From Deltaproteobacteria bacterium (GTDB lineage: Bacteria; Myxococcota_A; Polyangia; Polyangiales; B10-G4), in assembly GCA_003647065.1 (NCBI GenBank), contig QMMC01000015.1:1-34265 (forward strand): DNA of 34,265 nt. The letters run 5' to 3'. The position numbers were made by a program, and so were the translations under genes. Below the pieces are notes generated by a model. The model saw only the letters and a program-made list of their open reading frames with translations. It was not told the origin of the DNA and searched no databases. Every line of letters starts with the position of its first letter. The stretch's first letter is position 1. Shown here one piece after another: positions 6,880 through 14,046 of this stretch.

Positions 6880-8274
6880 CTACGGGGTTCGGAGCGCGCC
6901 GTCGGCGGCTTGCTCGGCGGTGACGCCCCACTCCTTGAGCCGGTACTGGATCTTGCGTCGGCTGATGCCGAGCATCTCAGCTGCTTCCCGGGTCGAGCCG
7001 CGGGTCGCTTCGAGGGTTTCGGCGATGGCGATTCTCTCGAGGGAAGCGAGCTTCATGCCCGGCACGAAGAACGACTGGTTCCCCGTGGACTGGCGCGCGG
7101 CGTCGAGGGCCGGGAAGTCTTCGATTTCGAGGCGCTCCCCTTCGCTCATGACCACCGCTCGTTCGATGGCGTTTTCGAGCTCCCGGACGTTGCCCGGCCA
7201 GGATTGGGCGACGATGGCTCTGAGGGCCTCGTCGCTGAACCCCGAGAGAGCGCGGTCGTTGTCCTCGGCGTAGTGCTCGAGGAAGTGGTGGGCGAGGACC
7301 GAGATGTCACTCCGGCGCTCGCGCAGCGGGGGGATGTCGATCTGAACTACGTTCAGGCGGTAGTAGAGGTCTTCCCGAAAACCACCCTCTCCGACGAGGG
7401 CTTTGAGGTCTCGGTTCGTCGCCGCGACGACGCGCACGTCGACCTCGATGGTGTCGTTTCCGCCGACGCGCTCGAACTCCTTTTCCTGTAGGAAGCGCAG
7501 CAGCTTGACCTGCACCGACGGTGAGATTTCGCTGACCTCGTCGAGGAAGAGCGTGCCCCCGTGGGCCTGGCTGAAGCGCCCATCGCGGCGGCCGGTAGCA
7601 CCGGTGAAGGCGCCGCGTTCGTGGCCGAAGAGCTCTGACTCGAGGAGGGTCTCGGCGAGGGCCGCACAATTGAGGCGGACGAAGGGCCCATCGCGGCGGC
7701 CCGAGTTGTGGTGGATCGCGGCGGCGATGAGTTCTTTGCCGGTGCCCGATTCACCTTGGACGAGAACGGTCGCGCGACTTTTGGCGACCTGGGCCACCAT
7801 CTTCATCACGCGCTGCATGGAGGGGTGGCCGCCGATGATTCGCCCGTAGGAAAAGCGCTCCTGAAGGGCCTCGCGCAGTTGGGCGGCCTCGCGTTTGAGG
7901 TTTGCGGTCTCGAGGCCGCGGGCCACGAGGGCGCTCAGGGCGTCGAGGTCGAGGGGCTTTTGCAGGTAGTTGTCGGCGCCCTTCTTGATGGCCTCGACCG
8001 CCGTATCGATGGTGCCGAAAGCGGTCATTACGAGAAAGACGGTGCCCGGCGCTACGGGTTTTCCCTGTTCGAGGAGGCCGATGCCGTCGAGGATCGGCAT
8101 CTTGAGATCCGTCACCACGACGTGCGGGTCGAACTCCTCCAGCATGTCGAGGGCCTTCTTGCCATCCGAAGCGGATTCGGTCTCATAGCCTTCGTCTGAG
8201 AGAAGCTCGGCGAGCGCTTCTCGGGCGTTTGCCTCGTCGTCTACGACGAGAACGCGGCCGCAGGGTGCGCTCAT
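6880..8274 (-). CDS. NtrC-family sigma54-dependent response regulator
   Basis: The protein has 464 residues and the full NtrC architecture. The receiver domain (1-120) has acidic pocket Asp12/Asp13, phospho-acceptor Asp56, Thr84 and Lys106. The AAA+ domain (about 143-380) has Walker A GESGTGKE (174-181), an intact sigma54-contacting loop GAFTGA (221-226), Walker B TLFLDE and the arginine-finger region. The C-terminal Fis-type helix-turn-helix is at about 413-447 (STREAAEMLGISRRKIQYRL). The protein should activate sigma54 promoters when phosphorylated. The ATG at 8274 has GGAGG close upstream. It is the last gene of an operon with the sigma factor and the CBS-hemerythrin protein (gap 31 nt). 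The neighbouring globin-coupled kinase is the likely phosphodonor. The sigma54-like sites at 4547-4601 and 9993-10008 are natural targets, but this is inference. Confidence 0.95.
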   Translation of the reverse strand: MSAPCGRVLVVDDEANAREALAELLSDEGYETESASDGKKALDMLEEFDPHVVVTDLKMPILDGIGLLEQGKPVAPGTVFLVMTAFGTIDTAVEAIKKGADNYLQKPLDLDALSALVARGLETANLKREAAQLREALQERFSYGRIIGGHPSMQRVMKMVAQVAKSRATVLVQGESGTGKELIAAAIHHNSGRRDGPFVRLNCAALAETLLESELFGHERGAFTGATGRRDGRFSQAHGGTLFLDEVSEISPSVQVKLLRFLQEKEFERVGGNDTIEVDVRVVAATNRDLKALVGEGGFREDLYYRLNVVQIDIPPLRERRSDISVLAHHFLEHYAEDNDRALSGFSDEALRAIVAQSWPGNVRELENAIERAVVMSEGERLEIEDFPALDAARQSTGNQSFFVPGMKLASLERIAIAETLEATRGSTREAAEMLGISRRKIQYRLKEWGVTAEQAADGALRTP

Positions 8275-8305
8275 GGCGCCTCCGGGATTCCTGAAGACAT
8301 CGGTT

Positions 8306-9154
8306 TTAGCCGCCGAACCCCACATCGATTGGGTCGTCCTTGAGTAGTTGGGGGTTGAGGAGATCACGATCCTCTCTCGACATATCGTCACGGACGTCCC
8401 CGATGAACGTGACAATCCTCTCGGCGAGGGGGGGGCCTTCCACATTATCGAGCTCGGCGAGCTCCGTGGTGAGCTGTTCCCGCTGCTCGGCATGATGGGA
8501 AAGCAGCTGTTCTTCGCGTTCCTTCCCGAAGCCTACGGTCTGGCGGAGGGCAGGGCCCAGGATCTGGTCTTCGACGTCGATGTGTGCCCTGAGGCGCTCG
8601 TAGAGGTCGCGGGTCTCGATGCGCAGCGCGGTGAGCGCGTCCTTTTCGCCCGCGATCACCTGCCGGGCCAGCTCCTCGATCTGGTCGATGATGCTCCGGA
8701 GGACGACGTGCTCTTCGCTGATGCGCCGACGGACAGCGGACGGGCGGAGCGCGCTCGTATCCTGGCCGTCTCGCGTGAGGTGGTCCCAGAGCATGCCGAG
8801 GCAGTCGGTGGTGGTCACGATCCCGACCACGTTGCCTTCGTCCACGACCACGACGCTGCCGTATTTGTGCGTGGCCATCTCCTTGACCACGGTCGCGATT
8901 TCGGTGTCCGAGTTCACAGAGTACGGTGCCGGGCTCATCGCCTCTTCGACGGTAATGGCCTCGAGGCCCACGGACGGCAGGGAACCGACGAGGGCAATGT
9001 CTCGCTCCGAGATGAGCCCTTCGAGTTGGCCACCGCGGAGGGCCGGCAGGTGGCGGATGTGGTGGGCGCGCATGCGCCGCGCGGCCTCGGCGAGGGGCTG
9101 CTCGACACCGATGGAGTACGGCGATGGCGTCATCAGATGTCGAATCTTGGCCAT
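8306..9154 (-). CDS. CBS-CBS-hemerythrin-like fusion protein
   Basis: This is a soluble protein of 282 residues. Residues 1-60 and about 66-125 are CBS domains (IRHLMTPSPYSIGVEQPLAE ... HLPALRGGQLEGLISERD; VEEAMSPAPYSV ... SVVVVDEGNVVGIVTTTD). Residues about 144-270 look like a four-helix HHE/hemerythrin-like domain with EEH (His149), HIDVE (His191, Glu195) and SHH (His220/221). In the last helix the usual H-x3-E is DMSRE, so the expected His is Asp257 while Glu261 remains; iron binding may be altered or lost. The domain pairing suggests coupling of nucleotide status to oxygen or redox sensing. The ATG at 9154 has GAGG 5 nt upstream. The gene lies 7 nt after the sigma factor and 31 nt before the response regulator, clearly in one operon. 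Confidence 0.88.
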   Translation of the reverse strand: MAKIRHLMTPSPYSIGVEQPLAEAARRMRAHHIRHLPALRGGQLEGLISERDIALVGSLPSVGLEAITVEEAMSPAPYSVNSDTEIATVVKEMATHKYGSVVVVDEGNVVGIVTTTDCLGMLWDHLTRDGQDTSALRPSAVRRRISEEHVVLRSIIDQIEELARQVIAGEKDALTALRIETRDLYERLRAHIDVEDQILGPALRQTVGFGKEREEQLLSHHAEQREQLTTELAELDNVEGPPLAERIVTFIGDVRDDMSREDRDLLNPQLLKDDPIDVGFGG

Positions 9155-9161
9155 GAATACC

Positions 9162-9980
9162 TCAAGCGACGCAGGAGAGCAGCGCGCTCCGAAGCTTCAT
9201 TTGGGCACGCTTTTCGATTTGTCGAACCCGCTCTCGGCTCAGGCCGAGGGATTCGCCCAATATGGCCAGAGTTTCGGTGTCTTCGCAGAGGTAACGGCGA
9301 CGCACGATTTCGCGCTCGCGCTCCGACAGAGCTTCGAGGGCAGTCTTGACCTGAGCGCGCTGGTAGTCGCGGAGCTCGAGGGCCGCGGTGAGCTGCTCGG
9401 GGGTGGGCGCTTTGTCCGGGAGCTCGCGGATCGTGCCGTCGTCGAGGGGCCCGACGACACTGTCGCGGCAGCCGAGGGCCGCTTCGACCAGGGCCACGTC
9501 CTCTTCGGGGACCCCGAGGGCTTCGGCGACCTCCGTCCGCGCTGCGCACCGGCCCTCGCGCTGGGCGATGAGCCGCTGGGTCTTGCGCAGGCCCGAGATT
9601 ACCCTCCGGGCGTTGCGCGTGGACGGCGTGCCGACGATCCGCCGGTTGGCAAAGGCGAAGCGGCGCACGTGGGAGCGGACCCACCAGGCGGCGTAGGTGC
9701 CGAAGCGGGTGCCTCGGTCGCTCGAAAAGCGCCGCGCCGCCTCGAGGAGGCCGAGGTTGCCCTCGCTGATGAGATCTTCCATCGACGTGCCCTGGCACGC
9801 GTAGCGCTTCGCCACCGAGAGCACGAGCCTCAGGTGGGCATCGAGGAGGTGCTGAAGCGCGACATTTGACCCGGCCCGAAACTGCTCAATTAGCTCGCGC
9901 TCCTCGTCGGCCCGTAGAAGGGGGGTCTCACGAGCGATTTGCCGGTAGCGCGCGAGGCGGTCGTGTGTATGTCGCTTCAT
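9162..9980 (-). CDS. RpoH-like (sigma-32 type) RNA polymerase sigma factor
   Basis: The protein has 272 residues. It shows region 1.2/2.1 (ARETPLLRADEERELIEQF), 2.1-2.2 (LLDAHLRLVLSVAKRY, MEDLISEGNLGLLEAARRF), 2.3-2.4 (GTRFGTYAAWWVRSHVRRF), an RpoH-box-like stretch after region 2 (SGLRKTQRLIAQREG) and region 4.2 (ILGESLGLSRERVRQIEKRA). The length and the missing region 1.1 place it with sigma-32/heat-shock-type factors, like SigB and SigC of Myxococcus, rather than the housekeeping factor. The ATG at 9980 has only a weak GGGCGG upstream. A sigma54-like promoter ends so close to this start that the message would be almost leaderless. It is the first gene of the operon with the CBS-hemerythrin protein and the NtrC-type regulator, which suggests a cascade from sigma54 to an alternative sigma factor. 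Confidence 0.92.
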   Translation of the reverse strand: MKRHTHDRLARYRQIARETPLLRADEERELIEQFRAGSNVALQHLLDAHLRLVLSVAKRYACQGTSMEDLISEGNLGLLEAARRFSSDRGTRFGTYAAWWVRSHVRRFAFANRRIVGTPSTRNARRVISGLRKTQRLIAQREGRCAARTEVAEALGVPEEDVALVEAALGCRDSVVGPLDDGTIRELPDKAPTPEQLTAALELRDYQRAQVKTALEALSEREREIVRRRYLCEDTETLAILGESLGLSRERVRQIEKRAQMKLRSALLSCVA

Positions 9981-9992
9981 GACCGCCCATAA

Positions 9993-10008
9993 AGCACGGA
10001 CCGGGCCA
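9993..10008 (-). promoter_or_regulatory. Putative sigma54 promoter for sigma factor operon
   Basis: On the minus strand the site is TGGCCCGGTCCGTGCT, followed by TT. It matches TGGCACG-N4-TTGCW except for C5 and G12, with correct GG-to-GC spacing. Its -12 box CGTGCTT is identical to that of the usp promoter at 4547-4562. The predicted transcription start (near 9983) falls a few bases before the ATG at 9980, which is odd and lowers confidence. Confidence 0.45.
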
Positions 10009-10033
10009 GCCCATTTCCCCAACGCTCCCGGGC

Positions 10034-10073
10034 CCCGCGCTAAAATCATGCGTAGATTTTGCGCCGCGGGGCT
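10034..10073. promoter_or_regulatory. Long imperfect inverted repeat, candidate activator site or terminator
   Basis: CCCCGCG (10034-10040) and AAAATC (10042-10047) pair with GATTTT (10055-10060) and CGCGGGG (10065-10071). There is a small asymmetric internal bulge and a 7-bp centre. The element lies 26 bp or more upstream of the -24 box of the sigma-factor promoter and 27 bp after the stop of the beta-CASP gene. It may be an activator-binding site for the NtrC-type regulator, or a terminator-like hairpin. No T-tract follows on the minus strand. Confidence 0.4.
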
Positions 10074-10099
10074 GTCTCAGCGCAAGCGTGGCGCCCGAC

Positions 10100-11503
10100 T
10101 CAATGTCGAATTCGGGTTCCGGGTTCGGGGATCGACACGCTCGGGAACCGCCGCTCGTCGAGGAGCGCGGCCAGCGTTTCCATCGCCTTGATCTCGCCGT
10201 GGACTAGGGCGACGTGGCGCAGGGGTCCCCGGTCGCGGACCGCCTCCGCGAAGCGCAAGAGGGCGGCCTGGCCGGCGTGGGCGCTGAAGCCGTTGAGCAC
10301 GCGGACCTCGGCCCGGCGTTCTTGCTCGACGCCGAAGACCCGGACCCGGCTGCGTCCTTCGACCAGCCGGCGCCCGAGGGTGTGGGGCGCCTGCCAGCCG
10401 ACGATCACCACGGAGTTGTCTTTGTGGCCGAGGGTCGCCTTGAGGTGGTGGACGACCCGCCCAAACTCGCACATCCCGCTCGCGGAGATGATGATCGCGG
10501 GATCCGGTGATCTGTCGATCGCCTTGCTGTCTTCGACGCTCTCGACGTAGCGCAGTCCTTCGAAGTCGAAGGGGGACTGGTCCCCGGAGATCGCGAGGCG
10601 CGCTTCCTCGTCGTAGCACTCGGGGTGCTTCCGGAAGACTTCGGTGATCTTCACCGTGAGGGGGGAGTCGACATAGACGGGGATCTTCGGGAGACGTCCT
10701 TGGTCGTGGAGCCGCTTCAAAGAGAAGACGATCTCCTGGGCGCGCTCGAGGGCGAAGGAGGGGATCACGACCTTGCCGCCCCTATCGAAGGTGCGCTGGA
10801 TGATGTCCAGGAGTGCGTCTTCGGTGCTCTCGATCGGGTCGTGCTCTCGGTCCCCGTAGGTGCTCTCGGTGATCAGGAAGCTGGTGTTGTCGGGGATCTC
10901 CGGGTCCTCGAGGATGGGCATCGCGTACCGACCGAGGTCACCGGTGAAGACGACGCGCTTGGTCTGGCCCACGTCGTCGACGTCGAGGGCGACGATGGCG
11001 CTGCCCAAGACGTGCCCCGCATCCAAGAACGTGACCTCGACCCCTTCGGCAACGGTCACCTTATGGCGGTAGGGAACGGCCCGGAAGAGGGTGAGCACGC
11101 CCTTCACGTCGTCGGCATCGTAGAGAGCCTCGACGGGGTCCTGTTCTGTCCCGTCGCGTTTGTTCTGCTTATTGATGTAGCGAGCGTCGCTCTCCTGGAT
11201 CATCGCCGCGTCGGCGAGCATCACGGTGCAGAGGTCGACCGTCGCCGGCGTCGCGTAGATGGGCCCCCGATACCCTTTCTTGTAGAGCAGCGGCAGGGCG
11301 CCGGAGTGGTCGATGTGGGCGTGGCTGAGGCACACCGCGTCGAGCTCCCTGATGTTTATCGGGAGGTTGCGGTTCCTGGCCAGGGCTTCCTGACGCCGCC
11401 CCTGGTAGAGGCCGCAGTCCAGCAGCACTTTGGCCCGGGGCGCGTGGATAAGGTGCATCGAACCGGTGACGGTCCGCGCAGCTCCTTGAAACTCGATTTC
11501 CAG
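10100..11503 (-). CDS. Beta-CASP metallo-beta-lactamase-fold RNA hydrolase, probable CTG start
   Basis: The protein has 467 residues and shows all metal and beta-CASP motifs. These are SHAHIDHSG (His61, His63, Asp65, His66), DAGHVLGS (His164), FTGDLGR (Asp189), motif A ITESTYGDREH (Glu213), motif B SASGMCEFGRVVHHL, GFSAHAGQ (His409) and motif C VHGE (His435). The family (CPSF73/Ysh1-like) comprises zinc-dependent RNA endo/exonucleases. Homologues typically begin M-x-I-x-F-x-G-A-A-x-T-V-T-G-S. Here that register requires a CTG at 11503, which has AGGAG 6 nt upstream. No ATG, GTG or TTG lies in frame nearby; the only upstream ATG (11557) is inside the USP gene and has no site of its own. The gene starts 12 nt after the USP stop and is probably co-transcribed with it. 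Confidence 0.9.
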   Translation of the reverse strand: MEIEFQGAARTVTGSMHLIHAPRAKVLLDCGLYQGRRQEALARNRNLPINIRELDAVCLSHAHIDHSGALPLLYKKGYRGPIYATPATVDLCTVMLADAAMIQESDARYINKQNKRDGTEQDPVEALYDADDVKGVLTLFRAVPYRHKVTVAEGVEVTFLDAGHVLGSAIVALDVDDVGQTKRVVFTGDLGRYAMPILEDPEIPDNTSFLITESTYGDREHDPIESTEDALLDIIQRTFDRGGKVVIPSFALERAQEIVFSLKRLHDQGRLPKIPVYVDSPLTVKITEVFRKHPECYDEEARLAISGDQSPFDFEGLRYVESVEDSKAIDRSPDPAIIISASGMCEFGRVVHHLKATLGHKDNSVVIVGWQAPHTLGRRLVEGRSRVRVFGVEQERRAEVRVLNGFSAHAGQAALLRFAEAVRDRGPLRHVALVHGEIKAMETLAALLDERRFPSVSIPEPGTRIRH

Positions 11504-11514
11504 AGCGGTCTCCT

Positions 11515-11979
11515 CTAGTCGTCCAGGGGCTGGGCGCGGACGGTCAGGACGGCGCATGGGGCGTGGCGCACGACACGCTCGGCGACGCTCCCGATCAACA
11601 TGTGGGCGAGGCCCGTGCGACCGTGGGTCGCGATGACGATGAGGTCGGCCCCGATGTCTTTGGCGGCCTCGCAGATGGCGTTGGGGGCGGACGCCGCCTG
11701 GGCGATGATTTGGTTCACTTCGCTCACGTCGGCGTAGTGCTCAGCGGCGATCTCGTCGAGGTTCTTGCGGACGACCCCTTCGAGCTCGGCGACGATCTTT
11801 TCGCGGAACCCTGCAGGGTTCGGGATGGCCCCCGGAGGCACCAGGGGGTCCGGGTCGATCGCGTGAAAGAGCGTGACCTTCGCCCCGGCGGCGGCGGCGA
11901 GGTCGGCCCCCGCGCGAACCGCGTCCGCTGCCCCGTCCGAGAAGTCGGTCGCCACGAGAATGTGTTTCGCAAGTGCCAT
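11515..11979 (-). CDS. Universal stress protein
   Basis: The protein has 154 residues and one UspA domain: HILVATDFSDGAADAVRAG at the start and ATHGRTGLAHMLIGS near the end. The nucleotide loop keeps G-x9-G-S, but the first glycine is Ala, a common variant in ATP-binding members. The ATG at 11979 has GGAG 5 nt upstream; an in-frame ATG at 12006 does not. It is transcribed with the beta-CASP hydrolase downstream. It is the third USP gene of the island and is more like the one at 3994 than like either half of the tandem protein. I found no -24/-12 element in the 79 bp upstream, so it may be regulated differently from the other two. Confidence 0.92.
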   Translation of the reverse strand: MALAKHILVATDFSDGAADAVRAGADLAAAAGAKVTLFHAIDPDPLVPPGAIPNPAGFREKIVAELEGVVRKNLDEIAAEHYADVSEVNQIIAQAASAPNAICEAAKDIGADLIVIATHGRTGLAHMLIGSVAERVVRHAPCAVLTVRAQPLDD

Positions 11980-12058
11980 CGGCTCTCCTGATCCTCTGCA
12001 TAACACGGAGGGCCCGCAACCTCGTAATGTCAGATGGCCTCGGCCATACTCGGGTCCG

Positions 12059-12526
12059 ATGGCTCACCCGAACGCGACCCTGATCGATGGCTTCTACCGT
12101 TCCTTCGCGGAGCGCGATGCGGACGCGATGGCGGCCTGCTACGCGCCGTCCGTACGTTTCTCAGACCCGGTGTTTCCGGGCCTCGAGGGCAAGAAGGCCG
12201 GCGACATGTGGCGCATGCTCTGCAAGGGGGCGACCGATCTGCGCGTCGAGCACCGTGACGTCGTCGCCGACGATGAGACCGGGACGGCGCACTGGGAGGC
12301 CTGGTACTCGTTCAGCGCGACCGGTCGCCCGGTGCACAACGTCATCGAGGCACGTTTTCGCTTCGCCGACGGCCTCATCGTCGAGCACGAGGATACCTTC
12401 AGCTTCGGCCGATGGTCGCGGCAGGCGATTGGAGCGCCGGCCTTGCTGCTCGGTTGGACCGGGCTGATTCAGAAGAAGGTCCGGGCGACCGCGGGCAAGC
12501 AACTCGACCGGTTTTCCTCGCGGTGA
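12059..12526 (+). CDS. NTF2/SnoaL-like domain protein
   Basis: The protein has 155 residues. Residues about 5-115 have the NTF2-like pattern of a helix pair (LIDGFYRSFAERDADAMAAC YAP split) followed by strands with FSDPVFPGLEGKKAG, TAHWEAWYSF and VIEARFRFADGLIVEHEDTF, as in SnoaL-like polyketide-cyclase/limonene-epoxide-hydrolase-fold proteins. Many such stand-alone proteins have no known substrate, and none can be assigned here. The C-terminal tail is basic. There is no Shine-Dalgarno before the ATG, but a CATACT hexamer ends 8 nt upstream, so the message may be leaderless. It diverges from the USP/beta-CASP operon. Confidence 0.85.
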   Translation: MAHPNATLIDGFYRSFAERDADAMAACYAPSVRFSDPVFPGLEGKKAGDMWRMLCKGATDLRVEHRDVVADDETGTAHWEAWYSFSATGRPVHNVIEARFRFADGLIVEHEDTFSFGRWSRQAIGAPALLLGWTGLIQKKVRATAGKQLDRFSSR

Positions 12527-12563
12527 GTGTACGAGGTCTGTCGATATTGGCTATCCTGGAACC

Positions 12564-13022
12564 ATGGCTCGCATGACCTTCCTCGTATTCGTCGCCGCGG
12601 CGGCTCTGGCGCTGTCTGGTTGTACCAGCGAGGAGTGCGTCGACTGCGGCAGCTGTGAGGGCCGCGAGTTGACCGAAGACCTGGTCGACGCTCGGCCCGG
12701 CTACACGGTCGACGGCGAGCCCGTCGTCACCCTGCGCTACGACCTCGCCGGGTCCTGCGCCGGCAGCGGCGCGCGCACGTTCGCCGTGTGGAGGCCGCCG
12801 TCCATCGACGTGCTCACGACCGGCGTCGAGATCGACCCCGACATGGCACCGGAGAGCGAACCCGGCTCGTCGGTCTATCTCTACCGCACCCACATGCTCT
12901 CGATCGATGTGCGCCGTGAGACCGGGACCTCCGTCGTGCTCGCCTTCCTCGACGGCACCGGCATGCCCCCGGGATTGCGCTGCGAGCCGGTGGACGGGGT
13001 CCTCAGGTGTGAAGAGATCTGA
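12564..13022 (+). CDS. Small Cys-rich lipoprotein, unknown function
   Basis: The protein has 152 residues, an 18-20 residue signal and the lipobox LSGC (Cys20). A cysteine cluster (CTSEECVDCGSC) follows at once, then a beta-rich domain with charged strands (TLRYDLAG, FAVWRPPS, SVYLYRTHMLSIDVRRETG) and a C-terminal CEP...RCEE pair. The even cysteine spacing suggests disulfides in the envelope. No family is recognised. The ATG follows a TATCCT hexamer by 6 nt and lacks a Shine-Dalgarno. It lies 37 nt after the NTF2-like gene on the same strand. Confidence 0.8.
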   Translation: MARMTFLVFVAAAALALSGCTSEECVDCGSCEGRELTEDLVDARPGYTVDGEPVVTLRYDLAGSCAGSGARTFAVWRPPSIDVLTTGVEIDPDMAPESEPGSSVYLYRTHMLSIDVRRETGTSVVLAFLDGTGMPPGLRCEPVDGVLRCEEI

Positions 13023-13067
13023 AGTCCGCGCCCCCGTGGTGCCGTCCCGACACCCGCCACCGGGCCA

Positions 13068-13090
13068 AGAGGCGTGTGATTTGGGCCTCT
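13068..13090 (+). terminator. Weak hairpin between two lipoprotein genes
   Basis: AGAGGC (13068-13073) and GCCTCT (13085-13090) form a 6-bp stem with an 11-nt loop, followed by GATTTGTT. The stem is short and the T-run is interrupted, so termination of the upstream lipoprotein gene is only a possibility. Confidence 0.25.
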
Positions 13091-13130
13091 GATTTGTTCC
13101 CTCGCCGAAATACCGGTCATACTGAGGGCC

Positions 13131-14042
13131 ATGCGCTTTCTTTCTATCCTCACGATTCCCGCGATCCTGACCGCCGGGCTCCTCCTCTCAGCCTGTGAGA
13201 GCAGCGACGTCCCCGACACCGGCCGGACGGACTCCAGCGTGATGTGCGGTGCGGGCATGCACGACTGCGCCGGGACGTGTGTCCCGGACCAGGTCAACGA
13301 CCCGGCCCGCGGCTGCAGCCTCGGCTGCGGCGACGCCTGCCCCGCGCCGAGCCCCACTGAGTCCGGCAGCGCGATTTGCACCTCGAGTGGTCGCTGCGAC
13401 GTGATGTGCATCGCGCCCTTCCGCAAGGTGGGCAGCCGGTGTGAGTGCGTTCCCCAGACCTGCACGCAGGCCGGCGCCCAGTGCGGCAACGCGGTTGATG
13501 ACGGATGCGGCGGTCGCCTCGACTGCGGCACCTGCGGCGATGGGCGCATGTGCACCGAGACCAACCAGTGCTCTTGCACCGTGGACGCGGCCGAGCCGAA
13601 CGACATGGAGCTCCAGGCGTTCATGCTCGGGGACTTCCCCGATACCCCCGACACGGAGATGACCTTCTCCGCTTACACGTTGGATTCCGACACCGACGTC
13701 GACCTCTACCGGGTCCGGGTCCGGGATACGGCGACCGGCAGCCCGACCGTCCGCGTCGAGCTGCGCAACATCCCCGCGGGCTCCAACTTCGAGCTCGGCG
13801 CCTGGTACCGCTGCGACGAGGGAGGCGACGCGACGCGCTGCGACGCCGGGACCGACGCCACCGATACGACCCTCGGCCCCGTCGGGTGCCTCTCCGAGGA
13901 GACCGGCACCACGTCCGAGCGTGTGCAGCTCCAGTCGTTCTGCGATACCGACGACGAGAGCGGGAACGTCATCATCCAGGTGCGCAGCAGCACCTGGCTG
14001 AACGCCTGCATGCCCTACGAGTTGTTCGTCTCGGTCAGCTGA
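13131..14042 (+). CDS. Cys-rich lipoprotein with C-terminal PPC-like domain
   Basis: The protein has 303 residues, with a signal peptide ending in the lipobox LSAC (Cys22). Residues about 38-150 hold roughly 20 cysteines in short CxxxC and CGxC repeats (CAGTCVPDQ, CSLGCGDACP, CGNAVDDGCGG), the small disulfide modules common in myxobacterial surface lipoproteins. Residues about 152-303 begin DAAEPNDMELQA and continue with SDTDVDLYRVRV, the pattern of a pre-peptidase C-terminal (PPC)-like beta-sandwich. An outer-surface role is likely and the partner is unknown. There is no Shine-Dalgarno before the ATG, but CATACT ends 7 nt upstream. The gene converges on the gene at 14047 with a 4-bp gap. Confidence 0.82.
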   Translation: MRFLSILTIPAILTAGLLLSACESSDVPDTGRTDSSVMCGAGMHDCAGTCVPDQVNDPARGCSLGCGDACPAPSPTESGSAICTSSGRCDVMCIAPFRKVGSRCECVPQTCTQAGAQCGNAVDDGCGGRLDCGTCGDGRMCTETNQCSCTVDAAEPNDMELQAFMLGDFPDTPDTEMTFSAYTLDSDTDVDLYRVRVRDTATGSPTVRVELRNIPAGSNFELGAWYRCDEGGDATRCDAGTDATDTTLGPVGCLSEETGTTSERVQLQSFCDTDDESGNVIIQVRSSTWLNACMPYELFVSVS

Positions 14043-14046
14043 GCCC

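Noticed and set aside
12034-12058. A sigma54-like TGGCC before the NTF2-like gene
   Set aside because: TGGCCTCGGCCATAC lacks the GC dinucleotide at the -12 position, so the spacing rule fails.
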